A stretch of 49,319 nt of DNA, taken from the NCBI GenBank assembly GCA_020832665.1, contig JAFIEG010000028.1:1-49319 (forward strand), given 5' to 3'. Each line of letters starts with the position of its first letter. The stretch's first letter is position 1. Made by a program: the position numbers and the translations under genes. Shown one piece after another: positions 34,975 through 44,583 of this stretch. Origin of the DNA: Pararhodobacter sp. GTDB taxonomy: Bacteria; Pseudomonadota; Alphaproteobacteria; Rhodobacterales; Rhodobacteraceae. The notes beneath the pieces were generated by a model. That model was given only the letters and a program-made list of their open reading frames with translations. It ran no database searches and was not told the origin of the DNA.

Positions 34975-35808
34975 TCAGGCGACCGCGCGCAGCCCCAGCA
35001 TGGCGCGCGCTTCCTGCCAGCTCGCAACCGGCCGGTCATGGCGCTGGCAAAGCTCGACCGTGCGCCGCACCAGCGCCGCGTTCGAGGGCGCCAGCGTGTT
35101 GCGGTCCAGCCGGATATTGTCTTCCAGCCCGGTGCGCGTATGCCCGCCGCGGGTAATGCACCACTCATTGACCATCAGCTGCGCCGCACCGATCCCGGCC
35201 GCGCACCATTCGGCATCGGGGGCAAAGCGCTGCAGGGTTTCGATATAGAAATCGAAAATACGCTCATCGGCGGGCATCGCATTCTTCACCCCCATGACGA
35301 ACTGCACATAGAGGGGCGCCTGCAACCGCCCCTCCTGCGCCATCTTCGCCGCCTGCACGATATGGCTCAGATCAAAAGCCTCGATCTCGGGCTTGATCTC
35401 GTGCCGGCGCATCTCGCCGGCCAGCCAGTCCACCAGATCGGGCGGGTTCTCGTAAACCCGGGTCGGAAAGTTGTTGCTGCCCACCGTCAGCGAGGCCATG
35501 TCGGGCCCAAGCGGCAGCATGCCGCCGCGCTCGGTGCCCGCGCCGGAACGCCCGCCGGTGGAAAACTGGACAATCATGCCCGGGCAATGCTTTTCCAGCC
35601 CCTCCTTGAGCCGGGCAAAGCGCTCGGGGTCCGAGCAGGGCTTTCCGTCATCGTCGCGCACATGCAGATGCGCGATGCTGGCACCGGCCTCGAAAGCCTC
35701 CTGCGTGCTCTCGATCTGTTCCGCCACGCTGATCGGCACCGCCGGGTTGTCGGCCTTGGTCGGCACCGAGCCGGTGATCGCCACGCAGATGATGCAGGGT
35801 CTGGTCAT
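34975..35808 (-). CDS. Beta-keto acid cleavage enzyme (BKACE, DUF849)
   Basis: Zinc enzyme family that condenses a beta-keto acid with acetyl-CoA and splits it to acetoacetate and a new acyl-CoA. The 277-residue product shows the usual PCIICVAITGSVPTK start, the zinc-binding ASIAHLHVRDDDGKP (HxH), QFSTGGRSG and, near the end, GLEDNIRLDRNTLAPSNAALV. Last gene of the pobA-pcaC-pcaH-pcaG unit, after a 16-bp hairpin. By context the substrate could be 3-oxoadipate, giving succinyl-CoA plus acetoacetate, replacing PcaIJ and PcaF; this is inference from the operon. ATG 35808 (AAGGA, 7-base gap) is better than ATG 35814, which has no gap. Confidence 0.88.
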   Translation of the reverse strand: MTRPCIICVAITGSVPTKADNPAVPISVAEQIESTQEAFEAGASIAHLHVRDDDGKPCSDPERFARLKEGLEKHCPGMIVQFSTGGRSGAGTERGGMLPLGPDMASLTVGSNNFPTRVYENPPDLVDWLAGEMRRHEIKPEIEAFDLSHIVQAAKMAQEGRLQAPLYVQFVMGVKNAMPADERIFDFYIETLQRFAPDAEWCAAGIGAAQLMVNEWCITRGGHTRTGLEDNIRLDRNTLAPSNAALVRRTVELCQRHDRPVASWQEARAMLGLRAVA

Positions 35809-35831
35809 GTCCATTCCTTCGCGCTTTTTTC

Positions 35832-35875
35832 CTGAAGCCGGCCCGGCGTCGCCCCCGCTGCCGGGCCGGCTTCAG
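35832..35875. promoter_or_regulatory. Perfect 16-bp intercistronic hairpin after pcaG
   Basis: Arms 35832-35847 and 35860-35875 (CTGAAGCCGGCCCGGC and its exact complement) enclose a 12-nt loop. One arm contains the pcaG stop codon. In the operon's direction it is followed by A residues, so it is not an intrinsic terminator there; a T-run at 35825-35830 lies on the wrong side for the plus strand. It may protect the upstream mRNA or lower BKACE expression relative to pcaHG. Confidence 0.75.
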
Positions 35876-36471
35876 ATATCCAGAAACACCGTCTCGCCCT
35901 CGCCCTGCAGGCGGATGTCGAAGCGATACTGGCCCGGCCCGGTCTTGATGGCAATCAGCGTCTGCACGCGCTGGCGCTGCTCGATGCGGCCCAGCAGCGG
36001 ATCGTTGCTGTTATCCTCGTCCTCGAAATAGAGGCGCGTGTGCAACCCGGTATTGATGCCCCGCGACGCGATCCACAGCGCGATATGCGGCGCCTGAAAG
36101 CCGCCGCCGCGCATCGGCACGCGGCCGGGCTTGACCGTGCTCAGCGTGTATTCCCCGCTCTGCCCGTCGGCGGCGAAGCGGCAGAAACCGTTGACCTTTT
36201 CATCCGCGCCGAACTGGCCCGGGAAGCGGCCCTGGGCATCGGCCTGCCAGCTTTCCATCAGCGCATCGCGCAGTGCCCAGCCGGTTCCGTCATAGACCGA
36301 CCCGGTGATGGTGATCACCTCGCCGGCGGCGCCATCCTCGATGGCGCGCTTGCCCAGATCCTCGGGGTATATCCCCTCCAGCCCCGCAAAACTGGGGATC
36401 AGCCCGATATGCACATAAGGCCCGCCCGTCTGCGATGGGGTTTCGGCCAGCCAGTCGAGTTTCTGCACCAT
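35872..36471 (-). CDS. pcaG: Protocatechuate 3,4-dioxygenase alpha subunit
   Basis: With PcaH, forms the intradiol ring-cleaving enzyme that turns protocatechuate and O2 into 3-carboxy-cis,cis-muconate. The alpha subunit lacks the iron ligands but shapes the active site. The 199-residue protein has the family start (ETPSQTGGPYVHIGLIP), VYDGTGWALRDALMESWQAD, TVKPGRVPMRGGGFQAPHIALWIASRG, and NDPLLGRIEQRQRVQTLIA. ATG 36471 follows GAGGGG by 7 bases, immediately after the pcaH stop. Cytoplasmic, in the pobA-pcaC-pcaH-pcaG-BKACE operon. Confidence 0.95.
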   Translation of the reverse strand: MVQKLDWLAETPSQTGGPYVHIGLIPSFAGLEGIYPEDLGKRAIEDGAAGEVITITGSVYDGTGWALRDALMESWQADAQGRFPGQFGADEKVNGFCRFAADGQSGEYTLSTVKPGRVPMRGGGFQAPHIALWIASRGINTGLHTRLYFEDEDNSNDPLLGRIEQRQRVQTLIAIKTGPGQYRFDIRLQGEGETVFLDI

Positions 36472-36472
36472 C

Positions 36473-37210
36473 TCACATCCCCTCCGGCTTGTTCTCGAAC
36501 ATGGTCTGGCGCCGCCCGCGCAGCACGATATCGAACTTGTAGGCCAGAAAATCGAGCGGGCGCGCATGCGCCATGTCCAGCGGCGCCACCAGCCGGTCGA
36601 GATCGGCGCGCGACTTGATGGTGTTGGCGATGGGGCAGCGCGCGATCAGCGGGTCGCCCTCGAAATACATCTGCGTGATCAGCCGCTGGCCAAAGCTGTG
36701 GCCGAAGACCGATATATGGATATGCATCGGACGCCAGTCATTGGCCCGGTTCGGCCAGGGATAGGCGCCGGGGCGGATGGTCAGGAACTGGTAATAGCCG
36801 TTCTCGTCGGTGATCGTGCGCCCGCAGCCGCCGAAATTGGGGTCAAGCGGAGCGAAATAGGTATCCTTGACATGGCGGTAGCGCCCGCCGGCATTGGCCT
36901 GCCATATTTCCACCAGCGTATGCGGCACCGGCCTGCCCAGCTCGTCAAGAACGCGGCCATGCATGAGGATGCGCTCGCCCACCGCCGGCGCCGCGCCCTT
37001 TGTCCAGTTCAGGATCAGGTTGTTGTCGAGCGGTCCCAGCAGCGAATGGCCGAACATCGGCCCGGTTTCCTCGCTTGGGGTCGATTCCATCGACAGAAGC
37101 GGCAGCTTGGGCGAGCGGGCGACCGAGGTCTTGTAATCGACATCATAGGCGACCGGGTGAATCGCCCGGTTGCGCGGGATCAGCGGGCCGGGCTCGGCTG
37201 GCATGGTCAT
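36473..37210 (-). CDS. pcaH: Protocatechuate 3,4-dioxygenase beta subunit
   Basis: Iron-bearing subunit of the intradiol dioxygenase. The 245-residue product contains VEIWQANAGGRYRHV, IRPGAYPWPN and DWRPMHIHISVFG, which supply the two Tyr and two His ligands of the non-haem Fe(III) centre. Ending FDIVLRGRRQTMFEN is usual for the family. The start at 37210 overlaps the pcaC stop by 4 bases (ATGA) and has GGAG 5 bases upstream; an alternative ATG lies two codons later. Works with PcaG. Confidence 0.96.
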   Translation of the reverse strand: MTMPAEPGPLIPRNRAIHPVAYDVDYKTSVARSPKLPLLSMESTPSEETGPMFGHSLLGPLDNNLILNWTKGAAPAVGERILMHGRVLDELGRPVPHTLVEIWQANAGGRYRHVKDTYFAPLDPNFGGCGRTITDENGYYQFLTIRPGAYPWPNRANDWRPMHIHISVFGHSFGQRLITQMYFEGDPLIARCPIANTIKSRADLDRLVAPLDMAHARPLDFLAYKFDIVLRGRRQTMFENKPEGM

Positions 37211-37590
37211 TTCTTCTCCTCCTCCATTTCCGCCCAGACGGCCTTGGCGATCTTGATGGCGTGGTTGGCGCGCGGCACACCGGCATAGATGGCGACATGC
37301 TGAAACGCCTCCATCACGTCGCGCCTGCTGGCCCCGGTGCGCGCGCAGGCGCGCACATGCATGGCGATCTCTTCGAAATTGCCCGTTGCGGCCAGCAGCG
37401 CCAGGGTCAGCATCGAGCGCTCGCGCGGGGTGATGGCGTCGGATGCCCAGACAGTGCCCCAGGCGGATTCGGTGATGAGTTGCTGAAAGGGCGCGTCAAG
37501 CGCGCTCTTGGCGGCCTCGGCGCGCTCGACATGCGCATCGCCCAGCACGCGCCGGCGCGTGGCCATGCCCTTTTCGTATCGCTCGTTCAT
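37207..37590 (-). CDS. pcaC: 4-carboxymuconolactone decarboxylase
   Basis: Converts gamma-carboxymuconolactone to beta-ketoadipate enol-lactone and CO2. The 127-residue protein has the AhpD/CMD fold motifs RERSMLTLALLAATGNFEEIAMHVRACARTG and the helical end AIYAGVPRANHAIKIAKAV. Starts at ATG 37590 (MNERYEKGMATRRRVLG), 26 bases after pobA. pcaB (the step before) and pcaD (the step after) are not in the window. Some bacteria fuse pcaC with pcaD as pcaL; this protein is PcaC alone. Confidence 0.95.
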   Translation of the reverse strand: MNERYEKGMATRRRVLGDAHVERAEAAKSALDAPFQQLITESAWGTVWASDAITPRERSMLTLALLAATGNFEEIAMHVRACARTGASRRDVMEAFQHVAIYAGVPRANHAIKIAKAVWAEMEEEKK

Positions 37591-37616
37591 CCTCTCCCCC
37601 CTGCCCCGGCACGCCC

Positions 37617-38822
<1,206 letters not shown>

Positions 38823-38842
38823 TCAATATGCCTTTTGAATGG

Positions 38843-38869
38843 ATGATTCCGGCATTCCCTTGTATGATT
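38843..38869. promoter_or_regulatory. Candidate activator site between pobA and its regulator
   Basis: ATGATT is repeated at 38843-38848 and 38864-38869, 21 bases apart, on the same helix face (two turns). This is how AraC-type activators often bind. It lies between pobA (minus) and the regulator's chosen start at 38875. The repeat is short, and this is only a candidate operator. Confidence 0.3.
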
Positions 38870-38874
38870 GGAAC

Positions 38875-39777
38875 ATGGCAGCCACCCCCCCCATCCCCAC
38901 CATGGCGCTTTACGGCGAAGGGCACGGCTTTCCCGATGTGCTGCATTGCGAGCGCATTGCCGACCGGGCCGGGCTGCATGACTGGCGCATCGCCCCGCAT
39001 CGCCACGCCGATCTGCACCAGTTCTTCCTGATCCGGCGCGGCGCGGCCTGGGTGACGGTGGACGGGCGCGGGCGCGATCTGGCGCTGCCGGTGCTGCTGT
39101 CGATCCCGGCCTGGGTGGTGCATGGCTTTCGCTTCTCGGCGGGCACCGAGGGTCATGTGCTGACCGTGCCGATGGGCGAATTGCCCGATATCTTCGGCGA
39201 GGCCAGCGCGCTGGCGCCGCTGCTGGCGCGCTGGGGCAGCGCGCCGGCCCCGCCCGCGCTTGATGCGCTGTTCGAGGCAGTGATCACCGAGCAAGGCGCC
39301 GCCGATGCCGTGCGTGCGACCCTGATGCGGGCGCTGGCCACGCAGATCGCCTGCCACGGTGCGCGGGCACTGGCCGGTGCAACGCCGCCGCCTTCGCGCT
39401 ATGAGCGCCACATGCGCGCCTTCGAGGCGCTGTTGCGTGAAAACCTGCGCCACCGCTGGCTGCTGCGCGACTATGCCGCCGCGCTGTCGCTCACGCCGAC
39501 ACATCTGAACCGCATCACCCGCGCGCAGACCGGCCTGTCAGCAGCGCGTTTCATCGAGGCGCGGCAGTTTCGCGAGGCCCGCCGCCTGCTTGCCTATACA
39601 AGGATGAGCGTCGCCGAAGTGGGCTATGCGCTGGGCTTTGATGACCCGGCCTATTTCTCGCGCGTGTTCCGCCGCCATACCGGCGAGACCCCGACGGGCT
39701 ATCGCAAGCGGATGGCCGACACCGACTTGCCGGCCGGGGCCAGTGCCGGTATGGGCACTGTCGCGGTGGGTGGGTGA
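38875..39777 (+). CDS. AraC-family regulator of 4-hydroxybenzoate use (PobR-like)
   Basis: DNA-binding transcription factor of about 300 residues. An N-terminal cupin-type effector domain (HDWRIAPHRHADLHQFFLIRRG, about 30-110) would bind an aromatic acid. The C-terminal AraC domain has two helix-turn-helix units: LLRDYAAALSLTPTHLNRITRAQTG and MSVAEVGYALGFDDPAYFSRVFRRHTGETPTGYRK. Divergent from pobA, it is the likely activator of pobA and pca genes, with 4-hydroxybenzoate or protocatechuate as inducer, as in AraC-type PobR proteins. Start uncertain: ATG 38839 and 38875 are both in frame, neither with a strong ribosome site. Confidence 0.85.
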   Translation: MAATPPIPTMALYGEGHGFPDVLHCERIADRAGLHDWRIAPHRHADLHQFFLIRRGAAWVTVDGRGRDLALPVLLSIPAWVVHGFRFSAGTEGHVLTVPMGELPDIFGEASALAPLLARWGSAPAPPALDALFEAVITEQGAADAVRATLMRALATQIACHGARALAGATPPPSRYERHMRAFEALLRENLRHRWLLRDYAAALSLTPTHLNRITRAQTGLSAARFIEARQFREARRLLAYTRMSVAEVGYALGFDDPAYFSRVFRRHTGETPTGYRKRMADTDLPAGASAGMGTVAVGG

Positions 39778-39840
39778 TACCAGTTTTGCCTGATCGGTCG
39801 CAGCCGCAACTTCATGGCGCGGCCGCCACGGCCTTATCCC

Positions 39841-39870
39841 CGCAAGATGGGCAATTTTGCCTATCCTGCG
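39841..39870. repeat. Interspersed palindrome, copy 4
   Basis: Arms CGCAAGATGGGCAA (39841-39854) and TTGCCTATCCTGCG (39857-39870) pair at 12 of 14 positions. It lies between the convergent AraC-type gene and glmM. It shares the GATGGGCAA core of the perfect copy at 11560-11583. Confidence 0.65.
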
Positions 39871-39906
39871 AGCCGCGACATCTGCCGCGATCAGCCGGAT
39901 CCGGCA

Positions 39907-41250
39907 TCAGAGCGCCGCTTCGATCTCGGCCACAAGCCCGCCCATGATGTCACCCAGAAGCGCCTCGTCCTCAGCCTCGGCCATGACCCGAAGCAGCGGC
40001 TCGGTGCCCGATTTGCGGATCAGCAGGCGGCCGGTGCCGTTGAGCCTTGCCTCGGCGGCACGGATCGCATGCTGCACGCTTGGCGCGTCCATCGGCTGCA
40101 GGTCAGGGCGGTAGCGCACATTGCGCAGCATCTGCGGCACGGGCCGGAACTGGCGCGCCAGCGTGCTGGCGCGGGCGCCCTCTTCGGCCATCGCCAGCAG
40201 GAATTGCAGCGCCGCGATGAGCCCGTCGCCGGTGGTGGTGTAATCGCTCATCACGATATGGCCGGATTGTTCGCCGCCCAGATTGAACCCGCCCGCACGC
40301 ATGCGCTCGACGACATAGCGATCGCCGACCGCGGTGCGCTCAAGGCGTAGTCCGTGCCTCTGCAGGAACCGCTCCAGCCCCATGTTCGACATCACCGTGG
40401 CCACCAGCGTATCGCTACTCAGCCGCCCCTGCGTGGCCCAGCGCCGCGCAAGCAGCGCCATGATCTGGTCGCCATCGGCCACCTGCCCGGTCTCGTCGAT
40501 CAGGATCACCCGGTCGGCATCGCCGTCAAGGCAGATGCCCAGATCGGCGCCCTGCTCGACCACCGCGCGCGCCGCCGCCTGCGGATGCGTCGAGCCCAGA
40601 TCGCGGTTGATGTTGAAACCATCGGGCGCCACGCCCATGGCGACGACCTCGGCGCCCAGTTCCCACAGCACCTCGGGCGCGGCCTTGTAGGCGGCGCCGT
40701 TGGCGCAGTCGATCACCACCTTCAGCCCCGAAAGCCGCACCCCGCGCGGCAGGGTCGTCTTGGCGTATTCGACATAGCGGCCAAGCCCATCGTCGATGCG
40801 CCTGACCCGGCCGATGCTTGCCGGTTCGGCCAGCGGCACCTCGCCGGCGACGATCTGTTCGATCTCGGCCTCGGCGGCATCGGAGAGCTTGAAGCCATCG
40901 GGGCCGAAGAACTTGATGCCGTTGTCGCAGGCCGGGTTGTGGCTGGCCGAGATCATGATGCCCAGATCGGCGCGCATCGAGCGTGTCAGATACCCCACCG
41001 CCGGCGTCGGCACCGGTCCCAGCAGCAGCACATTCATGCCGGTCGAGGTAAGCCCGGCAGTGAGCGCGGTTTCCAGCATGTAGCCCGAGCGCCGCGTGTC
41101 CTTGCCGATCACCACGCGGTGGCCGTTGTTGCCGCCCTGGTTGAAATAGTGCCCCGCCGCCGCGCCCAGGCGCAGCGCCATATCGGCGGTCATCGGCCAG
41201 GTATTGGCGGTGCCGCGCACCCCGTCGGTTCCGAAAAGCCTCCGGTTCAT
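39907..41250 (-). CDS. glmM: Phosphoglucosamine mutase
   Basis: Interconverts glucosamine 6-phosphate and glucosamine 1-phosphate on the way to UDP-GlcNAc for peptidoglycan and lipopolysaccharide. The 447-residue product begins [16 protein letters not shown]. It has the active-site phosphoserine loop [15 protein letters not shown] (Ser about 101), the metal loop [11 protein letters not shown], the sugar loop [19 protein letters not shown] and a late [16 protein letters not shown] 41250 overlaps the folP stop (TGATG); a GTG one codon earlier is possible. The folP-glmM pair is a conserved arrangement in proteobacteria. Confidence 0.97.
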   Translation of the reverse strand: MNRRLFGTDGVRGTANTWPMTADMALRLGAAAGHYFNQGGNNGHRVVIGKDTRRSGYMLETALTAGLTSTGMNVLLLGPVPTPAVGYLTRSMRADLGIMISASHNPACDNGIKFFGPDGFKLSDAAEAEIEQIVAGEVPLAEPASIGRVRRIDDGLGRYVEYAKTTLPRGVRLSGLKVVIDCANGAAYKAAPEVLWELGAEVVAMGVAPDGFNINRDLGSTHPQAAARAVVEQGADLGICLDGDADRVILIDETGQVADGDQIMALLARRWATQGRLSSDTLVATVMSNMGLERFLQRHGLRLERTAVGDRYVVERMRAGGFNLGGEQSGHIVMSDYTTTGDGLIAALQFLLAMAEEGARASTLARQFRPVPQMLRNVRYRPDLQPMDAPSVQHAIRAAEARLNGTGRLLIRKSGTEPLLRVMAEAEDEALLGDIMGGLVAEIEAAL

Positions 41251-42266
41251 CACCCTTCACCTCTCGTTGTCATCGCCCGCCACAGGGCCAGCGCCTGCAC
41301 CGTTTCCACCACATCATGCACCCGAATGATCTGTATCGCCTGCGCGGCGGCGTGCAAGGCCACGGCAAGCGATCCCGGCACCCGCCCGGCCTCCGAATCG
41401 ACCGCCGAAATCGTGCCGATAAAACGCTTGCGCGAGGCCCCCAGCAGCACCGGCACGCCCAGCGCGTGAAAAAGTGCCAGCCCCTGCAGCAGCGCCAGAT
41501 TATGCGCCAGGGTCTTGCCAAAGCCGATACCCGGATCGACGATCAGCCGCGCCCGGTCGATGCCTGCGGCCCGCGCATGGGCCATGCGATCGGCGAGATG
41601 GTCGAAGACATCGAGCAGCACATCGTCATAGCGCGGGTCAAGCTGCATGGTTTTCGGCGTGCCTTGCGCATGCATCAGGCACACCGGCACGCCGCGCGTG
41701 GCGATCAGCCCCGCCATCGCCACGTCATGGGCCAGCGCCGAGACATCGTTGACCATATCTGCCCCGGCATCGAGCGCCGCCTCGGCCACGGCGGCGTTGC
41801 GCGTGTCGATGGAAATCGGCACCGTGGCGCCCTCGCCGCGCAGCGCGGCGATCACCGGCACGGTGCGCGCGATCTCTTCGGCCAGCGGCACGTCATCGGC
41901 GCCCGGGCGCGTCGATTCCCCACCGATATCGATGATGTCGGCCCCGGCGCCGATCAGCGCGCGCGCATGCGCCAGCGCCGCGTCGAAGCCAAAGGCACGC
42001 CCGCCATCGGAAAAGCTGTCGGGGGTGGCATTGACGATGCCCATGACCAGCGGCCGGTCGGCGGGCAGACCGGGCAGCGTCGGACGCGGCCGCGCCAGCG
42101 CCTCGGCGATATCGGCCTCCTGGGCGGTGTTTGCGCTGCCTGCCTCGCGGCGGTCGCGGTCAAATGCCGAGACCGAATCGAACCACACATGTGCCGAGCC
42201 GGCTAGCGGGCTCGCTTGCGGCGGGCGGGGCAGATCGGTTCGGGCACGCGGCAGGTAGTAGATCAT
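41250..42266 (-). CDS. folP: Dihydropteroate synthase
   Basis: Joins 4-aminobenzoate to 6-hydroxymethyl-7,8-dihydropterin diphosphate to make dihydropteroate in folate synthesis; target of sulfonamides. The 338-residue protein has an N-terminal extension of about 75 residues before the TIM barrel. Barrel motifs are [51 protein letters not shown] and [20 protein letters not shown], with GASRKRFIG near the end. ATG 42266 follows GGAGG; the frame is open to 42335. Lies between folB and glmM. Confidence 0.96.
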   Translation of the reverse strand: MIYYLPRARTDLPRPPQASPLAGSAHVWFDSVSAFDRDRREAGSANTAQEADIAEALARPRPTLPGLPADRPLVMGIVNATPDSFSDGGRAFGFDAALAHARALIGAGADIIDIGGESTRPGADDVPLAEEIARTVPVIAALRGEGATVPISIDTRNAAVAEAALDAGADMVNDVSALAHDVAMAGLIATRGVPVCLMHAQGTPKTMQLDPRYDDVLLDVFDHLADRMAHARAAGIDRARLIVDPGIGFGKTLAHNLALLQGLALFHALGVPVLLGASRKRFIGTISAVDSEAGRVPGSLAVALHAAAQAIQIIRVHDVVETVQALALWRAMTTRGEG

Positions 42267-42315
42267 GCGACCTCCAGAAGCAAAAGCCCGGTGCCATTGC
42301 AAGCCTGCCCGCCGC

Positions 42316-43236
42316 TCAGCGCGGCCATGTTTCAACCCTTACGCGGCTTCCTGCCGATAGCGCGGTGCCGGCGGGCACCAGCAGGCGCGCGGCGGCCAGG
42401 CTTTCGGCCAGCCACAGCGCCAGCGCCGACCCGTCATGGGCGCGATCCAGCGGGCCGTCGGGGGTATCGAGCACCAGCTTCGAGGGCGCCCAGACGATGG
42501 TCTGCCCCTGGCGGATGGCCCAGTCGATCTCGGTGCGCGCGGCCACAACCACGCAGCGCCGGTCGCGCGCGGCCAACGCCCAGGCGTTCTGTTCGATGGC
42601 CAGCAGATCGATGCGCCGCTGCACGGGCGGCGCCATGACCGCCGGCCGCGCCTGCTCGGGCAGGCCCACGCACAGCACCAACGGCAGGCCGTGGGATTCG
42701 AGCGCATCGAGCCGCGCGCCGATATCGGGAGCAGCGATCATGGCGTTGTCGAGATAGGCCACCACCGGATGCAGCGCCTGATCGGCGCCGCGGACATCGA
42801 CGCCGCGCAGCGGCAGAGCCGCGCGCGCGCGCACGATCTCGACGCCCAGCGCGCCGGGGCCGCGGTCGAGCTTCTCGATGCGCACGAAGGCGCGCATGGC
42901 GCGCGGCTCGGCGAGGATGCGCTCGGCGATGTGCTCGGCCAGGGTTTCCAGCAAATTCACCCGCTCGGCGGCCAACTCGTCGGCGATGGCATCGGTGATG
43001 CGGTCATAGGAAAGGATGCGATCCACGTCATCGGCGATGGGGCCGGTCTGGGGGCGGACCTCGACCACGACGTTGAACAGCAGCCGCTGCTTGTGGCCGC
43101 GCTCGGCCTGAAAGGCACCGATATCGGCCTCGACCAGATGGTCGCGCAGCGAGATGCGGTCGCGCGGGTCGGTCGTGGCGGTGGCCTCGGCGCGTTCTTC
43201 GGGGTGGGCAAAGGCCAGGCGGATGTCTGTGCTCAT
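42316..43236 (-). CDS. folB: Dihydroneopterin aldolase with amino-acid-kinase-like C-terminus
   Basis: The N-terminal 135 residues are FolB: DRISLRDHLVEADIGAFQAERGHKQRLLFNVVV, then DRILSYDRITDAIADELAAERVNLLETLAEHIAERIL, with the catalytic Glu and Lys region; this domain makes 6-hydroxymethyldihydropterin and glycolaldehyde. The C-terminal 165 residues are extra. They contain VVVAARTEIDW and LDTPDGPLDRAHDGSALALWLAESLAAARLLV, which resembles the substrate and ATP-binding end of the amino acid kinase superfamily. The usual N-terminal kinase motifs are not obvious, so this may be a non-catalytic or specialised domain. At 306 residues it is about 2.5 times the classical FolB. First gene of folB-folP-glmM. 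Confidence 0.82.
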   Translation of the reverse strand: MSTDIRLAFAHPEERAEATATTDPRDRISLRDHLVEADIGAFQAERGHKQRLLFNVVVEVRPQTGPIADDVDRILSYDRITDAIADELAAERVNLLETLAEHIAERILAEPRAMRAFVRIEKLDRGPGALGVEIVRARAALPLRGVDVRGADQALHPVVAYLDNAMIAAPDIGARLDALESHGLPLVLCVGLPEQARPAVMAPPVQRRIDLLAIEQNAWALAARDRRCVVVAARTEIDWAIRQGQTIVWAPSKLVLDTPDGPLDRAHDGSALALWLAESLAAARLLVPAGTALSAGSRVRVETWPR

Positions 43237-43395
43237 GGGAGGGGCTCATGAATCGCTGCCCGTTGCAGGGCCTGCCTGACTTCTAGCCCGGCCCGGCCGC
43301 CCGGCACAGACAAAAGGCGACATTCCGGTGCTGCTAGCGGCACGCAAGCGGGCACAGGCGACGATGCGCGCATGAGGGTGTGCGTGTTGCGCCGG

Positions 43396-44118
43396 TCAGT
43401 TGCTGGTAAGCCGAACCGCCGGGCGATAGAACACATGCGAGCCGAACCGCGCGGTGCGCTCGTAGCGCAGCGACCAGCCGGGGCTGACCGACGTGGCGTG
43501 AAAATGCGTCGCGCCCTCGGTCAACGGACGGTCGGCGCCCGAGAGCATCACCTGCGCGATACGCCCGGCGATTGCCCGCGCCGTGGGCTCGGTCATCGCC
43601 CGCGAGCGGCCATTGCAGGCATAGCTGAACTGGCAGGCATTGTGGCGATGGGCATTCTGATGCACCACATCACACACGGTGTCGGGGTAACGCGCCGAAT
43701 CGACGCGGTTGAGAATCACCTCGGCCACAGCGAACTGGCCGATGAGGTCTTCGCCGCGCGCCTCGTGATAGATGGCCTCGCGCAGGCACTGGAACTGGCT
43801 GTCATCGGCAAGGGTGATCTGCTGCTGCAACAACCATCCGCGCTGATAGCGCTGCATCTCGTCGCCCGATTCGCTTTCGGTGCGCTCTCGCCGGCTGGTC
43901 CGGCGGGTGGTGCGCGCGGCGGCTTCGGTCGCCTGGCTGGGGCTGGTGGCGCGGGTGACGATGGCGGGGGTGACGTGGCGAATGGCCTCTCGCTCGGCGT
44001 TGAGCGCCTGCACGAGCCCCTGCTGGGCGCGAATTTCTGCCGAGGCACCGCCCGACATGATGCCGAAAAAAAGCACTAATGCAGCCCCGAGGGGCTTTCG
44101 ATTCTCCAGAAGTCCCAT
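43396..44118 (-). CDS. Cell wall hydrolase, SleB family
   Basis: Predicted periplasmic peptidoglycan hydrolase (hydrolase_2/SleB domain). From ATG 44118 the protein has 240 residues with a signal peptide (LGAALVLFFGIMSGGASA) and a low-complexity T/R/E region. The catalytic domain (about 110-235) carries CLREAIYHEARGEDLIGQFAVAEVILNRVDSARYPDTVCDVVHQ with the catalytic Glu, and CQFSYACNGRSRAM with paired cysteines. Not sporulation: the domain is widespread in alphaproteobacteria for wall remodelling. AGAGG lies 9 bases upstream of ATG 44118; it sits directly against ATG 44127. An in-frame ATG at 44283 would put 55 residues ahead of the signal peptide. Confidence 0.85.
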   Translation of the reverse strand: MGLLENRKPLGAALVLFFGIMSGGASAEIRAQQGLVQALNAEREAIRHVTPAIVTRATSPSQATEAAARTTRRTSRRERTESESGDEMQRYQRGWLLQQQITLADDSQFQCLREAIYHEARGEDLIGQFAVAEVILNRVDSARYPDTVCDVVHQNAHRHNACQFSYACNGRSRAMTEPTARAIAGRIAQVMLSGADRPLTEGATHFHATSVSPGWSLRYERTARFGSHVFYRPAVRLTSN

Positions 44119-44583
44119 ACCGTCCATCCTCTGCAGCAGCCATAGGCAGCACGAAGGCCTTGCCAGCGGCGTCCGGTTGCGGCCGCTTTCCTGCGGCCAT
44201 CGTCGCTTTTCGGTTGTGCCGCCCTCCCCCCCAGATGAGCGAACAGCACCAACCACCCAATCGACATACGCGAAAAACGACATGCCGTCCAGTTAGCGAC
44301 CCGCGCCCACCCGGAAACGCGATAAAATTTCGCCCCGCCCCCCTTCACGGCCCTTCCCAAATACCGGATTCGCTTGCCTGATTCGCCGGCACGGGCTGCG
44401 GCCGGCCTGCGCCAGGTGGGCGAGACGCGCCCGCCCGCCCCGCATGTCCTGTCGCGCCGCGTGCGTGCTTCCATCACGACGCTGGCGCTGCCCGTGCCGG
44501 CCGCGCAGGCCGGAAAACTCGGATGGTGATTCTCTCGAAATCAGCCACGCCGAAGCCAGCGCGCTCGGTAAACCCCGCCCCGC
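44119..44583. other. 465-base intergenic stretch
   Basis: Lies between the SleB gene and the end of the molybdenum hydroxylase gene. I see no supported gene. It has an AT pocket at 44323-44334 (GATAAAATTTCG) that might belong to a minus-strand promoter for SleB, and a small GC hairpin at 44497-44513. Minus-strand extension frames upstream of SleB lack family resemblance. Confidence 0.4.

Noticed and set aside
35825-35875. Intrinsic terminator after pcaG
   Set aside because: The hairpin is strong but the U-run is missing in the operon's direction, so it is listed as a regulatory hairpin instead.
44497-44513. GC hairpin as terminator of the molybdenum hydroxylase operon
   Set aside because: Only six pairs, and the T-run is on the wrong side for the minus strand.
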